Source of the DNA: an uncultured Bacteroidales bacterium
GTDB lineage: Bacteria; Bacteroidota; Bacteroidia; Bacteroidales; UBA932
Direction: 5' to 3'
Assembly: GCA_905233345.1 (NCBI GenBank)
Contig: CAJODQ010000010.1
Span: 1-62,376 of the forward strand
DNA length: 62,376 nt
Shown: one piece after another, positions 32,964-41,409 of the stretch
Numbering within the stretch: the stretch's first letter is position 1
Layout: every line of letters begins with the position of its first letter
Notes under the pieces: generated by a model
The model's input: only the letters and a program-made list of their open reading frames with translations
Databases searched by the model: none
Told to the model about the DNA's origin: nothing
Translations under genes and position numbers: made by a program

Positions 32964-34310
32964 TTACAAAAACTTCAGCAAACGCTTCCACCGAATGTTC
33001 CGGGGGAACTTCTGGTTCGCATCGGTCGACATCCAGATCACCCGGGGCTTGCCCACGATGTGGTCTTCGGGAACGAAACCCCAGTAACGCGAGTCGAGCG
33101 AATTGTGGCGGTTGTCACCCATCATGAAGTAGTAATCCATCTGGAAGGTGTAGGTATCGGTCTCCTCCCCGTTGATGAAGATGCGACCGTCGTCCGTCAC
33201 TTCGAGGGTGTTGCCCTCATACACTTCGATGATGCGCCGGTAGAGCGGCAGATTGTCGGCGGTCAGCACCACGGACTCCCCCTTTGCCGGAATCCACAGC
33301 GGACCGTAATTATCGCGCGTCCAACCCGTTGCCACGAAGGGGAAGAGCATTTCCTCCGAATCGGGATAGTCGGGCGGATAGATGTCGACATTCTGTTCGA
33401 CGCTCACCACGTTGGCCAAAGCCTGGATCTTTTCCTTTCTCTCGTCGGTCAGCGGCAGGGCCGGATAACCGGGCAGCGTCTGGCTGTACCAGATCTCGCC
33501 CAGGTTGAAGTCCATGTCGCGCAGCAGGACCGGATTGACGGGCGTTCCGTCAGTAATCACCTGGTAGGTGTTCTGGATACCCGGCCAGCGCTCCTGGGCC
33601 TGTCCGTTGACATACACCTGCCCGTCGATGACGCGCAGGGTATCGCCCGCCACTGCCACGCAACGCTTCACATAGTGGTCCTTCTTGTCCACCGGACGGA
33701 CCCGGATGGGGCCGTAGGTCTTGATGGCGTAGTCGCGCGAAGTCAACCGCACATGTGTGTAGTAGTCTTCGGCGGGCGCCTTCGAGAGCACCGTGTCGCC
33801 GTGCGGGAACGAGAACACGACGTAATCGTCGCGCTGGACGTCGCCAAAACCCTTGATCCGCCGATACTTGAACTGCAGGGCGGTCGAGTAGCTCTCTTTC
33901 CCGGAGAAAGGCATGGTGTTGTGGACGAAAGGCATGGAAAGCGGAGTCTGGGGCAATTTCGGGCCGTAGGCCGTTTTGCTGACGAAGAGATAATCGCCTG
34001 TCAGGAGGGAACTCTCCATGGAGGAGGAAGGAATCTTGAACGCCTGGAAAAAGAAGATGTTGATGAAGCTCACTACGACGACGGCGAAAAGAATGGCATC
34101 CAGCCATCCGGCAATCACCTTGAACGTGTGACTCTTCTCGGCCTTCTTGTCGATCCAGGCCTTGAGCCGGCGGCTCACGCAGAACTCGAAAATCACGGGC
34201 AACCCGAGGAGCCACCACCAGTTTCCGTGCCACGCGATCCACGCGACATACAATGCGGTCCAAATAGCGAACCGCACCCAGGATTTCCTATCAATTCCCT
34301 GGACAGTCAA
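32964..34310 (-). CDS. lepB: Signal peptidase I
   Basis: Inner-membrane S26 peptidase of 448 residues that removes signal peptides from exported proteins. Two N-terminal hydrophobic stretches precede the catalytic Ser in FKIPSSSMESSLLTGDY (near residue 97) and the catalytic Lys in HYVKRCVAVAGDTLRV (near residue 214). The C-terminal box is FMMGDNRHNSLDSRYWGFVP. A large insertion between boxes makes it longer than E. coli LepB, as in other Bacteroidetes. No ATG fits; TTG at 34310 (MTVQGIDRKSW) is the best start, 9 bases after rplT, with GTG at 34277 an alternative. It is apparently the last gene of the thrS-infC-rpmI-rplT run. Confidence 0.9.
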   Translation of the reverse strand: MTVQGIDRKSWVRFAIWTALYVAWIAWHGNWWWLLGLPVIFEFCVSRRLKAWIDKKAEKSHTFKVIAGWLDAILFAVVVVSFINIFFFQAFKIPSSSMESSLLTGDYLFVSKTAYGPKLPQTPLSMPFVHNTMPFSGKESYSTALQFKYRRIKGFGDVQRDDYVVFSFPHGDTVLSKAPAEDYYTHVRLTSRDYAIKTYGPIRVRPVDKKDHYVKRCVAVAGDTLRVIDGQVYVNGQAQERWPGIQNTYQVITDGTPVNPVLLRDMDFNLGEIWYSQTLPGYPALPLTDERKEKIQALANVVSVEQNVDIYPPDYPDSEEMLFPFVATGWTRDNYGPLWIPAKGESVVLTADNLPLYRRIIEVYEGNTLEVTDDGRIFINGEETDTYTFQMDYYFMMGDNRHNSLDSRYWGFVPEDHIVGKPRVIWMSTDANQKFPRNIRWKRLLKFL

Positions 34311-34319
34311 TGCACGAAA

Positions 34320-34664
34320 CTACTTTACCGAATTGACGATAGCTTCGAAAGCCTTCGGATTGTTCATCGCCAGGTCGGCGAGAACCTTGCGGTTCAGACC
34401 CACGTTCTGCTGTGCGAGCTTGCCCATGAACTGGGAATAGTTCATTCCGTGCTGACGGGCAGCGGCATTGATGCGGGTAATCCAAAGGGAGCGGAAATTG
34501 CGCTTCTTGGTCTTGCGGTCGCGGTACGCGTAAGTGAGACCCTTCTCATAGGTATTCTTCGCTACGGTCCAGACATTTTTCCGGGCGAGGAAGTTACCGC
34601 GGGTTTCTTTCAGAACTTTCTTGCGGCGTGCCCTGGATGCGACACTGTTTACACTTCTAGGCAT
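34320..34664 (-). CDS. rplT: 50S ribosomal protein L20
   Basis: Protein of 114 residues, [20 protein letters not shown], with the conserved [25 protein letters not shown]20 is an early-assembly 23S rRNA-binding protein. In other bacteria it represses the infC-rpmI-rplT mRNA through its leader. The 79-base gap from rpmI contains inverted-repeat-like sequence but no confident structure. Confidence 0.97.
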   Translation of the reverse strand: MPRSVNSVASRARRKKVLKETRGNFLARKNVWTVAKNTYEKGLTYAYRDRKTKKRNFRSLWITRINAAARQHGMNYSQFMGKLAQQNVGLNRKVLADLAMNNPKAFEAIVNSVK

Positions 34665-34743
34665 AATCTTTTGGTTTTTTGGAAGTCAGCGCCCTGACTC
34701 GCAGGGACTTTTCGGCTGATCATCCGGTTCAACAATAAAAAAA

Positions 34744-34938
34744 CTACTTGACTAACAAAGCTCTTACGCGACCAACGTCGGCCTTGTCGATCAAGGACAC
34801 GTGGGCGAGGTTTCTCTTCTGCTTCTTCGTCTTCTTGGTGAGGATGTGGCTGTGGTAAGCGTGTTTCCTCTTGATTTTACCCGAGCCGGTGAGCGTGAAA
34901 CGCTTCTTTGAACCGGTGTTCGTTTTCAATTTAGGCAT
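34744..34938 (-). CDS. rpmI: 50S ribosomal protein L35
   Basis: Protein of 64 residues, [31 protein letters not shown], matching L35 throughout. The ATG at 34938 is the only sensible start; the longer frame upstream is a shadow of infC. It lies between infC (26 bases upstream) and rplT in the standard order. Confidence 0.97.
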   Translation of the reverse strand: MPKLKTNTGSKKRFTLTGSGKIKRKHAYHSHILTKKTKKQKRNLAHVSLIDKADVGRVRALLVK

Positions 34939-34964
34939 AATACTGTTTTTATAAAAAGTTGTGG

Positions 34965-35564
34965 TTACTTCTTCTTGTTCGGGGCGAGCATCATGATCAT
35001 CCGCTTGCCTTCCAGTTTCGGCATCTGCTCGGCCTTTCCGTAATCTTCCAGCTCGAGGGCGAAGCGCAGCAGCAACTTCTCTCCCTGTTCGGAGAAGAGG
35101 ATGGAACGGCCGCGGAAGAACACGTAGGCTTTCACCTTGGAACCTTCCTGGAGGAAGCTCTTCGCATGGTTGAGCTTGAACTGGAAGTCGTGTTCGTCGG
35201 TCTGCGGGCCGAAGCGGATCTCCTTGATGACCACTTTCGAAGCGTTCGACTTCTGTTCTTTCGCCTTCTTCTTCTGTTGATAGACGTACTTCTGGTAGTC
35301 GAGGATCTTGCACACGGGAGGATCGGAATTCGGAGCGATTTCCACCAGATCCAATTCCCGTTCTTCCGCCATCCGGAGTGCTTCCGAGAGCGGGTAGATA
35401 CCCTGCTCGGGCACATTGTCGCCGACCACGCGGACGCGCGGTGCGGTGATGGCATCGTTGATTCTGAGTCCGTCCTCCTTGTCATGCCGGTTCTGCGGCA
35501 GTCGCTGATCCGGTTTGCGGGGGCCTTGCGGTCTCGGTTTCGGGGGTCTGTAGTTCGTTGCTAT
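34965..35564 (-). CDS. infC: Translation initiation factor IF-3, apparent AUA start
   Basis: Protein of 199 residues. The core [43 protein letters not shown] lies near residues 41-85 and the C-terminal domain contains [23 protein letters not shown]-3 checks initiator tRNA-start codon pairing on the 30S subunit. Between the upstream in-frame stop and the core there is no ATG, GTG or TTG. An ATA at 35564 lies 8 bases after a perfect AGGAGG (35573-35578), a strong Shine-Dalgarno site rare in this window. A non-AUG start is expected for infC, whose protein autoregulates by rejecting it. The N-terminal extension is Pro/Arg-rich. Confidence 0.9.
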   Translation of the reverse strand: MATNYRPPKPRPQGPRKPDQRLPQNRHDKEDGLRINDAITAPRVRVVGDNVPEQGIYPLSEALRMAEERELDLVEIAPNSDPPVCKILDYQKYVYQQKKKAKEQKSNASKVVIKEIRFGPQTDEHDFQFKLNHAKSFLQEGSKVKAYVFFRGRSILFSEQGEKLLLRFALELEDYGKAEQMPKLEGKRMIMMLAPNKKK

Positions 35565-35572
35565 GGTCTGGT

Positions 35573-35578
35573 CCTCCT
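35573..35578 (-). promoter_or_regulatory. Strong Shine-Dalgarno site AGGAGG for infC
   Basis: Perfect AGGAGG on the minus strand, 8 bases before the ATA at 35564. Bacteroidetes genes usually lack strong sites, so its presence here supports the unusual start codon. Confidence 0.7.
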
Positions 35579-35607
35579 GTAATTAAAAGTGGTTGTTGTT
35601 ACTATAT

Positions 35608-37542
35608 TTATTTCAATTCGTTGGCAATCTCTTCCTTCATGTAAGCCATGAAGTCGGCGATCGTCATCACGCCCTTGTCTTCTCCACCCTGCTTACGCAC
35701 TGATACTGTGTCAGTTGCCTGCTCTTTTTCACCGACAATCAGCAAGAAAGGCATCCGTTTGAGCTCATTCTCACGGATCTTCTTGCCAATCGTGACGTTA
35801 CGATCGTCAATTGAGGCGCGAATTTCGGAATTATTCAACAAATCGCAAACTTTTTTTGCAAAATCGTTAAATTTTTCACTCACAGGCAGTATCGACACCT
35901 GGTCGGGAGCGAGCCAGAGCGGAAGCTTTCCGCCCGTGTGCTCGAGCAACACGGCCACGAAACGCTCCATCGAACCGAAGGGGGCGCGGTGGATCATCAC
36001 CGGGCGGTGACGCTTGTCGTCAGCGCCCACATATTCGAGTTCGAAGCGCTCCGGCAGGTTGTAGTCGACCTGGATGGTACCCAGCTGCCAGCTGCGGCCG
36101 ATGGCATCCTTCACCATGAAGTCGAGCTTCGGACCGTAGAAAGCGGCCTCGCCGTATTCGACCACGGTGGGCAAGCCCTTCTCGGCGGCAGCCTCAATGA
36201 TAGCGGCTTCGGCCTTCTCCCAGTTCTCGTCGGAACCGATGTACTTGCTGCGGTCCACCTTGTCGCGCAGGGACACCTGGGCGGTGAACTTGTCGAACTT
36301 CAGCGTGCGGAAGATGTAGAGCACGATATCGATGACCTTGCAGAATTCTTCTTTCAACTGGTCGGGACGGCAGAAAAGGTGCGCGTCGTCCTGCGTGAAA
36401 CCGCGGACGCGGGTCAGGCCGTGCAGCTCACCGCTCTGCTCGTAGCGGTACACGGTGCCGAACTCCGCGAAACGAAGCGGCAGGTCGCGGTACGAACGGG
36501 GCTTCGACTTGTAGATCTCGCAGTGGTGCGGGCAGTTCATCGGCTTGAGCAGGTACTCCTCCCCTTCCTGCGGCGTGGTGATGGGACGGAACGAGTCCTT
36601 GCCATACTTGGCCCAGTGGCCGGAAGTGATGTAGAGTTCCTTGTTGCCGATGTGCGGGGTGATCACCTGCAGGTAGCCGTATTCTTTCTGGACTTTGCGC
36701 AGGAACTGCTCCAGGCGCTCGCGCAGGGCAGCGCCCTTGGGCAGCCAGAGCGGCAGGCCCATGCCCACCTTCGGCGAGAAGGTGAAGAGTTCCATCTCCT
36801 TGCCGAGCTTGCGGTGGTCGCGTTTTTTAGCTTCCTCAAGCAGCACCAGGTATTCGTCGAGCATGCTCTTCTTGGGGAAGGTAATGCCGTAAATACGGGT
36901 GAGCTGCTTGTTGTGCTCGTCACCGCGCCAATAAGCGCCGGCAATGTTGAGCAGCTTGACTGCCTTGATGACAGAAGTATCGCGCAAGTGCGGGCCGCGG
37001 CACAGGTCGGTGAAGGCACCGTTCTGGTAGAAGGTGATGGTGCCGTCCTGCAGGTCGCTGATCAGTTCGCACTTGTAGGGATCGCCTTTTTCGGTATATT
37101 TCTTCAGCGCCTCCGCCTTCGAGACGTCGGTGCGGACAAAATGCTCGCCGGTGCGGGCCAGCTCGATCATCTTGTCTTCGATTTTCTTGAGGTCAGCTTC
37201 CACAAGCTGCCGGTCGCCCAGGTCCACATCGTAGTAGAAACCATTCTCAATGGCCGGTCCGATGCCGAACTTGACGCCGGGATACAGCGCCTCGAGTGCC
37301 TCGGCCATCAGGTGGCTGGAAGAGTGCCAGAACGTGGCTTTCGCCTCGCGGTCTTCCCATTTGTGGAGTTTGAGCGTCGCGTCTTCCAAGATGGGGCGTT
37401 CGAGATCATAAACTTGATCGCCTACCGATGCACACAATACATCGTTGGCGAGCCGGGGACTGATGCTGGACGCGATCTGGTAAGCCGTCGTCCCTCTCTC
37501 GAACTCTTTGACGTTGCCGTCAGGAAAAGTGATTTTAATCAT
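35608..37542 (-). CDS. thrS: Threonine--tRNA ligase
   Basis: Class II synthetase of 644 residues. It has an N-terminal TGS domain (residues 1-62) and an editing domain with the HxxxH motif in [13 protein letters not shown] near residue 75. The catalytic core carries motif 2 [26 protein letters not shown] near residue 365 and the zinc-binding residues in [12 protein letters not shown]. The anticodon-binding domain is at the C-terminus. Length is normal. It heads thrS-infC-rpmI-rplT-lepB. The M23 peptidase gene ends 34 bases upstream on the same strand. Confidence 0.97.
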   Translation of the reverse strand: MIKITFPDGNVKEFERGTTAYQIASSISPRLANDVLCASVGDQVYDLERPILEDATLKLHKWEDREAKATFWHSSSHLMAEALEALYPGVKFGIGPAIENGFYYDVDLGDRQLVEADLKKIEDKMIELARTGEHFVRTDVSKAEALKKYTEKGDPYKCELISDLQDGTITFYQNGAFTDLCRGPHLRDTSVIKAVKLLNIAGAYWRGDEHNKQLTRIYGITFPKKSMLDEYLVLLEEAKKRDHRKLGKEMELFTFSPKVGMGLPLWLPKGAALRERLEQFLRKVQKEYGYLQVITPHIGNKELYITSGHWAKYGKDSFRPITTPQEGEEYLLKPMNCPHHCEIYKSKPRSYRDLPLRFAEFGTVYRYEQSGELHGLTRVRGFTQDDAHLFCRPDQLKEEFCKVIDIVLYIFRTLKFDKFTAQVSLRDKVDRSKYIGSDENWEKAEAAIIEAAAEKGLPTVVEYGEAAFYGPKLDFMVKDAIGRSWQLGTIQVDYNLPERFELEYVGADDKRHRPVMIHRAPFGSMERFVAVLLEHTGGKLPLWLAPDQVSILPVSEKFNDFAKKVCDLLNNSEIRASIDDRNVTIGKKIRENELKRMPFLLIVGEKEQATDTVSVRKQGGEDKGVMTIADFMAYMKEEIANELK

Positions 37543-37576
37543 TACAAATTGATTTATGGTTTGTCAGTTGAATCTG

Positions 37577-38554
37577 TTAACGTACGCGGAGGCGCTGGCC
37601 GATCTGCAGCACCTTCTTGGAACTGATGCCGTTGAGCTTGCAGATGGCATTGACGGTGGTCCCGTTCTTCTGGGCGATCTTGCCCAGCGTATCGCCCTTT
37701 TTGACCTTGTAGTACACAGCGTCGGTCGCCTTCTTCGACTGGGCGTCGGTCATGCCGTAGTGCGAGTTCACATTGAAATAGTGACGCTTGAGGGTGAGGA
37801 CGGTGTCGCGGAGCGTGCCGTTGTCGAAGTTGATGACGCGCTCCGGATCGAAGGGCTTGCCCATGTAGCGCGTTTCCATGTGCAGGTGCGGGCCCGTGCT
37901 TCGTCCGGTACTTCCGCCGAGGCCGATCGGATCGCCAGCCGCCACCAGGTCGTTCTCCACCACCAGGCGCTGGGAGAGGTGGCCATAGTAGGTCTCCAAG
38001 CCGTTCGGGTGCCGGACCACCACCAGGTTGCCGTAACCGCCCGTGGCCTTGCCGCCACCCACGTAGCGCACCACGCCGTCGAAGGGGCTGCGGATGGTGT
38101 CGCCCACACGCAGCGGGATGTCAATGCCGTTGTGCGGACGGCCCTTGCGGAACTTGAAGGTGGAGCTGCGACGGCCCACGTACGGGGCCACGAAATGGTG
38201 GGCGGAATCGACCAGCAGCAGGTCGACTTCTTCCGGCAGATCGGAGACCTTCACGTCGCGGTAGGCATGGATCGATTCGATGTTCCAGTCTTCGAACAGG
38301 CCGGTCGTGTCGATGTCCGGACGTTCCAGCTCGATATAGTCCCAGGTATGGTCGTCGAAGAGGATGATCTTCACGTATTTGTCGGGCGTGGCCAGCGTGT
38401 CGATCGCCTTGGCCAGCATCATCGTCGAGTCGCTCTCATCGTGGACTTCATTCATTTCAGGATGCGAGAAATAGGATGTGTCAGGTTCCTGTGCCGAGAG
38501 ACTGAAAGTGCTCAGCAACAGAGCGAAAAGGATGAGGAGGCAATGCTTGGCCAT
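37577..38554 (-). CDS. Secreted M23 metallopeptidase with C-terminal LysM
   Basis: Protein of 325 residues with a signal peptide (1-21, ending LSAQ). The M23 domain is at about residues 130-245, with zinc ligands in RPHNGIDIPLRVGDTI (H and D near residue 138) and HLHMETRY. A LysM domain (about 278-325) starts YYKVKKGDTLGKIAQKNGT. It binds peptidoglycan and cleaves its cross-links in the periplasm, or activates amidases if degenerate; the zinc ligands here look intact. A TACTTTTG box lies 20 bases upstream. Confidence 0.92.
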   Translation of the reverse strand: MAKHCLLILFALLLSTFSLSAQEPDTSYFSHPEMNEVHDESDSTMMLAKAIDTLATPDKYVKIILFDDHTWDYIELERPDIDTTGLFEDWNIESIHAYRDVKVSDLPEEVDLLLVDSAHHFVAPYVGRRSSTFKFRKGRPHNGIDIPLRVGDTIRSPFDGVVRYVGGGKATGGYGNLVVVRHPNGLETYYGHLSQRLVVENDLVAAGDPIGLGGSTGRSTGPHLHMETRYMGKPFDPERVINFDNGTLRDTVLTLKRHYFNVNSHYGMTDAQSKKATDAVYYKVKKGDTLGKIAQKNGTTVNAICKLNGISSKKVLQIGQRLRVR

Positions 38555-38574
38555 ACGATGTTGATATATTTTGG

Positions 38575-38582
38575 CAAAAGTA
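38575..38582 (-). promoter_or_regulatory. -7 promoter box TACTTTTG for the M23 gene
   Basis: Minus-strand TACTTTTG 20 bases before the ATG at 38554; divergent from the box at 38606-38613. Confidence 0.55.
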
Positions 38583-38605
38583 ACAAAATTGTTTCAAAGA
38601 ATGAT

Positions 38606-38613
38606 TATATTTG
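38606..38613 (+). promoter_or_regulatory. -7 promoter box TATATTTG for the DUF4421 gene
   Basis: Perfect TAnnTTTG box 17 bases before the ATG at 38631. Confidence 0.58.
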
Positions 38614-38630
38614 CTAAATATTTATTTGTC

Positions 38631-39647
38631 ATGCGACGTTTCCTGCTTCTGCTTTCGCTGTTCGTCTCCCTGGCCGCCCCCGGCCAGAAAAAAGACAGCT
38701 TCTGGAGGGACCTCAACGATTTCCTCAATATGCGCGAAGACAAGAGCTACGCAAAACTCGATTCCAACTATATAGGCCGCTACCCCTACCACTGGGACGC
38801 CCGCCTCTTTTACAATTCCACGAGCCTGCGCATCAGAGTCGACGGCCTCAACGACGTCGACCTGGCGACGGGCATGAACCACCGGGCAGGCATCGGCCTG
38901 AGTTACAGAGGCCTCGGCCTGAGCTACTCCCGCGCCATCGGCAAAAAGCTCAACTTCAACTTTTCCCTCGACAGTTACGGCAAGAATTTCGGCTTCGAAT
39001 ACGCGCTGCGCTTCACCACAGCCCTGAAAGGCACGGTCAAGACGCCTTCGTCGGAAAGCCCGATGGAGAATCTGGTCCTGGGAGAATCACGCCTGAACCT
39101 GTTCTACAGTTTCAATTCCCGTTTCTCGTATGCGGCCGCCATGAAGCAGTCGAAGATCCAGCGCCGCAGCGCGGGCAGTTTCATCGCTTCCGCATCCTGG
39201 TCCGTATGGGACGTTGTCTCCCTCGACGGCTTCGGGACCGTGAGAGAACCGGAAGAGGTGGAATCCATCTTTGACCAGCTGCAGTCCAACCTGCTGTACA
39301 ACCGCGTATCCATCGGTGCAGGCTACGGCTACAACTGGGTGTTCGGCAACCGGCACTGGCTGATACACGGTTCCCTGGTTCCGATGTGGACAGTATACGA
39401 AGCCACGACCGACTGGGAAAAGGGGAAGCGGAGCCATCACCCCTATCCTTACGGATGGGTCACTTTCTGCGCCACGGGAAGGGCGGCTGTTTCCTATCAA
39501 TGGGGCGAACGCTGGTCCCTGGGGCTGAACGGCGTGATCAACCAAATGGTTTCCCGCAACACCAAGAAGGGTGATGACTTTCATCGCTTCGGCGCGCAGG
39601 ACTGGCAGATCCGCTTGTCGCTGAGTTTCCGTTTCGGCTCGCGCTAA
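38631..39647 (+). CDS. DUF4421 outer-membrane protein
   Basis: Protein of 338 residues with a signal peptide (MRRFLLLLSLFVSLAAPGQ), followed by alternating amphipathic strands with frequent aromatic ends and a final SLSFRFGSR, typical of an outer-membrane beta barrel. Segments such as GLSYRGLGLSYSRAIGKK and RVSIGAGYGYNWVF resemble DUF4421. Function unknown. The stop abuts the convergent STAS gene with no gap. Confidence 0.72.
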   Translation: MRRFLLLLSLFVSLAAPGQKKDSFWRDLNDFLNMREDKSYAKLDSNYIGRYPYHWDARLFYNSTSLRIRVDGLNDVDLATGMNHRAGIGLSYRGLGLSYSRAIGKKLNFNFSLDSYGKNFGFEYALRFTTALKGTVKTPSSESPMENLVLGESRLNLFYSFNSRFSYAAAMKQSKIQRRSAGSFIASASWSVWDVVSLDGFGTVREPEEVESIFDQLQSNLLYNRVSIGAGYGYNWVFGNRHWLIHGSLVPMWTVYEATTDWEKGKRSHHPYPYGWVTFCATGRAAVSYQWGERWSLGLNGVINQMVSRNTKKGDDFHRFGAQDWQIRLSLSFRFGSR

Positions 39648-39947
39648 TCACCGTAAGAAGCTGGCCGAAAGGCCTGTCATGTCAAATACCTCCTGGACCG
39701 TGTCGGTCACTTTCGTGATCGAGAAAGAGCCTCCATTCCTCGTGACAGCCTGCTGGAAGGCCACGAGGATGCGCAGGGCCTTGGAAGACATGTAATCCAG
39801 TTTCGAAAGGTCCATTTCGACTTTCGTATCCTTGCGCTCCATCAAAGGCTCGATGTCACGCTGGAACTGTGCGCTCGTGTCCGTATCCAGTTCACCCTGG
39901 ACAGATACGATCACTACCCCGTTTTTTTCTTCGATGATCGTTTTCAT
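39648..39947 (-). CDS. STAS-domain anti-sigma-factor antagonist
   Basis: Single STAS domain of 99 residues. The phosphorylatable Ser is in LDYMSSKALRILVAFQQAV near residue 57. Such proteins, dephosphorylated by an RsbU-type phosphatase, switch partner proteins in sigma-factor or polysaccharide-export control. It overlaps the phosphatase gene by 4 bases (ATGA), strong evidence for joint function. No RsbW-type kinase gene is adjacent. Confidence 0.88.
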   Translation of the reverse strand: MKTIIEEKNGVVIVSVQGELDTDTSAQFQRDIEPLMERKDTKVEMDLSKLDYMSSKALRILVAFQQAVTRNGGSFSITKVTDTVQEVFDMTGLSASFLR

Positions 39948-41248
39948 ACTATTTTGATATAAATAATTGCAATATCGTCATTCTGCAAGGCGTTGCCGCG
40001 GAAGGCCGCCAGCGTATCCAGCAGGGATTGGCAGGCCGCCTCGCTGGAGATGGCGGGATCCAGCCCGTTCATCCATTCCTGCAGCCGCTTCTCCCCGAAG
40101 AAGGAGCGGTCCGCTCCGCGCGCCTCGGTCACGCCGTCCGTATACAGCAGCACACGGTCTCCGTGGTGCAATTGCACGGTCTGCGTATGATAGGGATAAT
40201 CCCGGTCCAGGCCGGCGAGCAGCTGCGAATCCTGGTCAAGAAAGTCCCCGTTGACCAGCGTCCGCGTATGCCCGGCATTGCAGTATTCCATTTTCAGCGT
40301 TTCCGCATCGATGTGTCCCAGGAACAGCGTACAGAGCATCTCGTACTCCGAATTGTCACAGATCAGGCAGTTCAGTTCCTTCATCAGTTCACAGACAGGA
40401 ACCTCGCCGCGGGTACGGGAATGAATAAAGGAACTGATCGTAAACATCAGCAGCGCGGCTGTCGTGCCCTTGTCCGACACATCGCCGATTACGTACTGGA
40501 ACTTGCCGTCCTGCATCCCGAAACGATAGATGTCGCCGCCCACCTCGCGGGCCGGCCGGAGCACGGCATGCGAATCGAAAAAGGAATTCTTGGGAAAGAC
40601 CGTCGTCACTGCTTTCTGCTGCAGATCGCGTGCCTCGTTGAGCTCGTTTTCAGCCAGGCGCTTGCGTTCAAGGACACGTTCCACGACAGGAATGATCCAG
40701 AACCACGAGACAGCCAGCAGCAGCAGGAAAAGGAGGACCAGCATCATGATAAAGTCTTTCGCTGTCTCCTCGCGATCACCGAAAATATAATCATAGTCGT
40801 AGACGCCGATCAATTCCAGGGGACGTGTCGGGAAGGGATGGATGATGATGAAGCAGCGGTCGCCCCAGACGTCCGCCAGCCAGCAGGTACCCGTTTTGTC
40901 AAGTTGCTTGACCTTCTTCATCTTCAAGGTACGCCCCGCGGCAAAAGAAGGCGCGATGACTTCACCTTCCTTGTCCCTCACCACATAGGAATACTCTCTC
41001 TCTTCGTGCTGCACGCTTGAAACCAGTTCCAGGTAGGCGAAGCAGTCCTTGTCTCCCTGGTTCATCCGTAACTCGAGATACGGAGCAATGGTCTTCAGAT
41101 CGTCCTCCAGATCTTCGTAATTCAGCCTGTAGGAGTGTTCCAGCGAGTCATGCAGCACCCACAGGGTAACACCCGTCGTCAACAAGCCATAAAGGGCCAG
41201 CAACAAGATAATCAGCAGGCGTGGAGATTCAGATATCCGCTTTTTCAT
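39944..41248 (-). CDS. Membrane-anchored PP2C/SpoIIE (RsbU-like) serine phosphatase
   Basis: Protein of 434 residues. A membrane helix (about 10-32), an extracytoplasmic sensor segment (33-165), a second helix (about 168-190) and a short coiled linker with LAENELNEARDLQQKAVTTVFPK are followed by a PP2C domain. Its metal-binding residues lie in REVGGDIYRF, IGDVSDKGTTAALLM and NDDIAIIYIKI. It dephosphorylates the STAS partner encoded next to it. The gene is divergent from the NRPS across 160 bases, so the pair could sense an external signal and influence the cluster; that link is inference. Confidence 0.88.
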   Translation of the reverse strand: MKKRISESPRLLIILLLALYGLLTTGVTLWVLHDSLEHSYRLNYEDLEDDLKTIAPYLELRMNQGDKDCFAYLELVSSVQHEEREYSYVVRDKEGEVIAPSFAAGRTLKMKKVKQLDKTGTCWLADVWGDRCFIIIHPFPTRPLELIGVYDYDYIFGDREETAKDFIMMLVLLFLLLLAVSWFWIIPVVERVLERKRLAENELNEARDLQQKAVTTVFPKNSFFDSHAVLRPAREVGGDIYRFGMQDGKFQYVIGDVSDKGTTAALLMFTISSFIHSRTRGEVPVCELMKELNCLICDNSEYEMLCTLFLGHIDAETLKMEYCNAGHTRTLVNGDFLDQDSQLLAGLDRDYPYHTQTVQLHHGDRVLLYTDGVTEARGADRSFFGEKRLQEWMNGLDPAISSEAACQSLLDTLAAFRGNALQNDDIAIIYIKIV

Positions 41249-41381
41249 TTCCGAAATTTACGAATTAATCGTAATCCGAGCAAATTTTAATTGTCTTTTA
41301 TATACATCCGTTGGCCTGATTCCGTTTCATATGCTCATAAATAGTGGGCAATCCGCGACAAGCACAAGTCTTTTTTTTGTT

Positions 41382-41389
41382 ATATTTGA
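41382..41389 (+). promoter_or_regulatory. -7 promoter box TATATTTG for the NRPS
   Basis: TATATTTG 20 bases before the NRPS ATG at 41410, after a run of Ts. An AGGAG lies at 41404-41408, unusually close to the start codon. Confidence 0.62.
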
Positions 41390-41409
41390 AAGTTAAAATC
41401 CTCAGGAGT

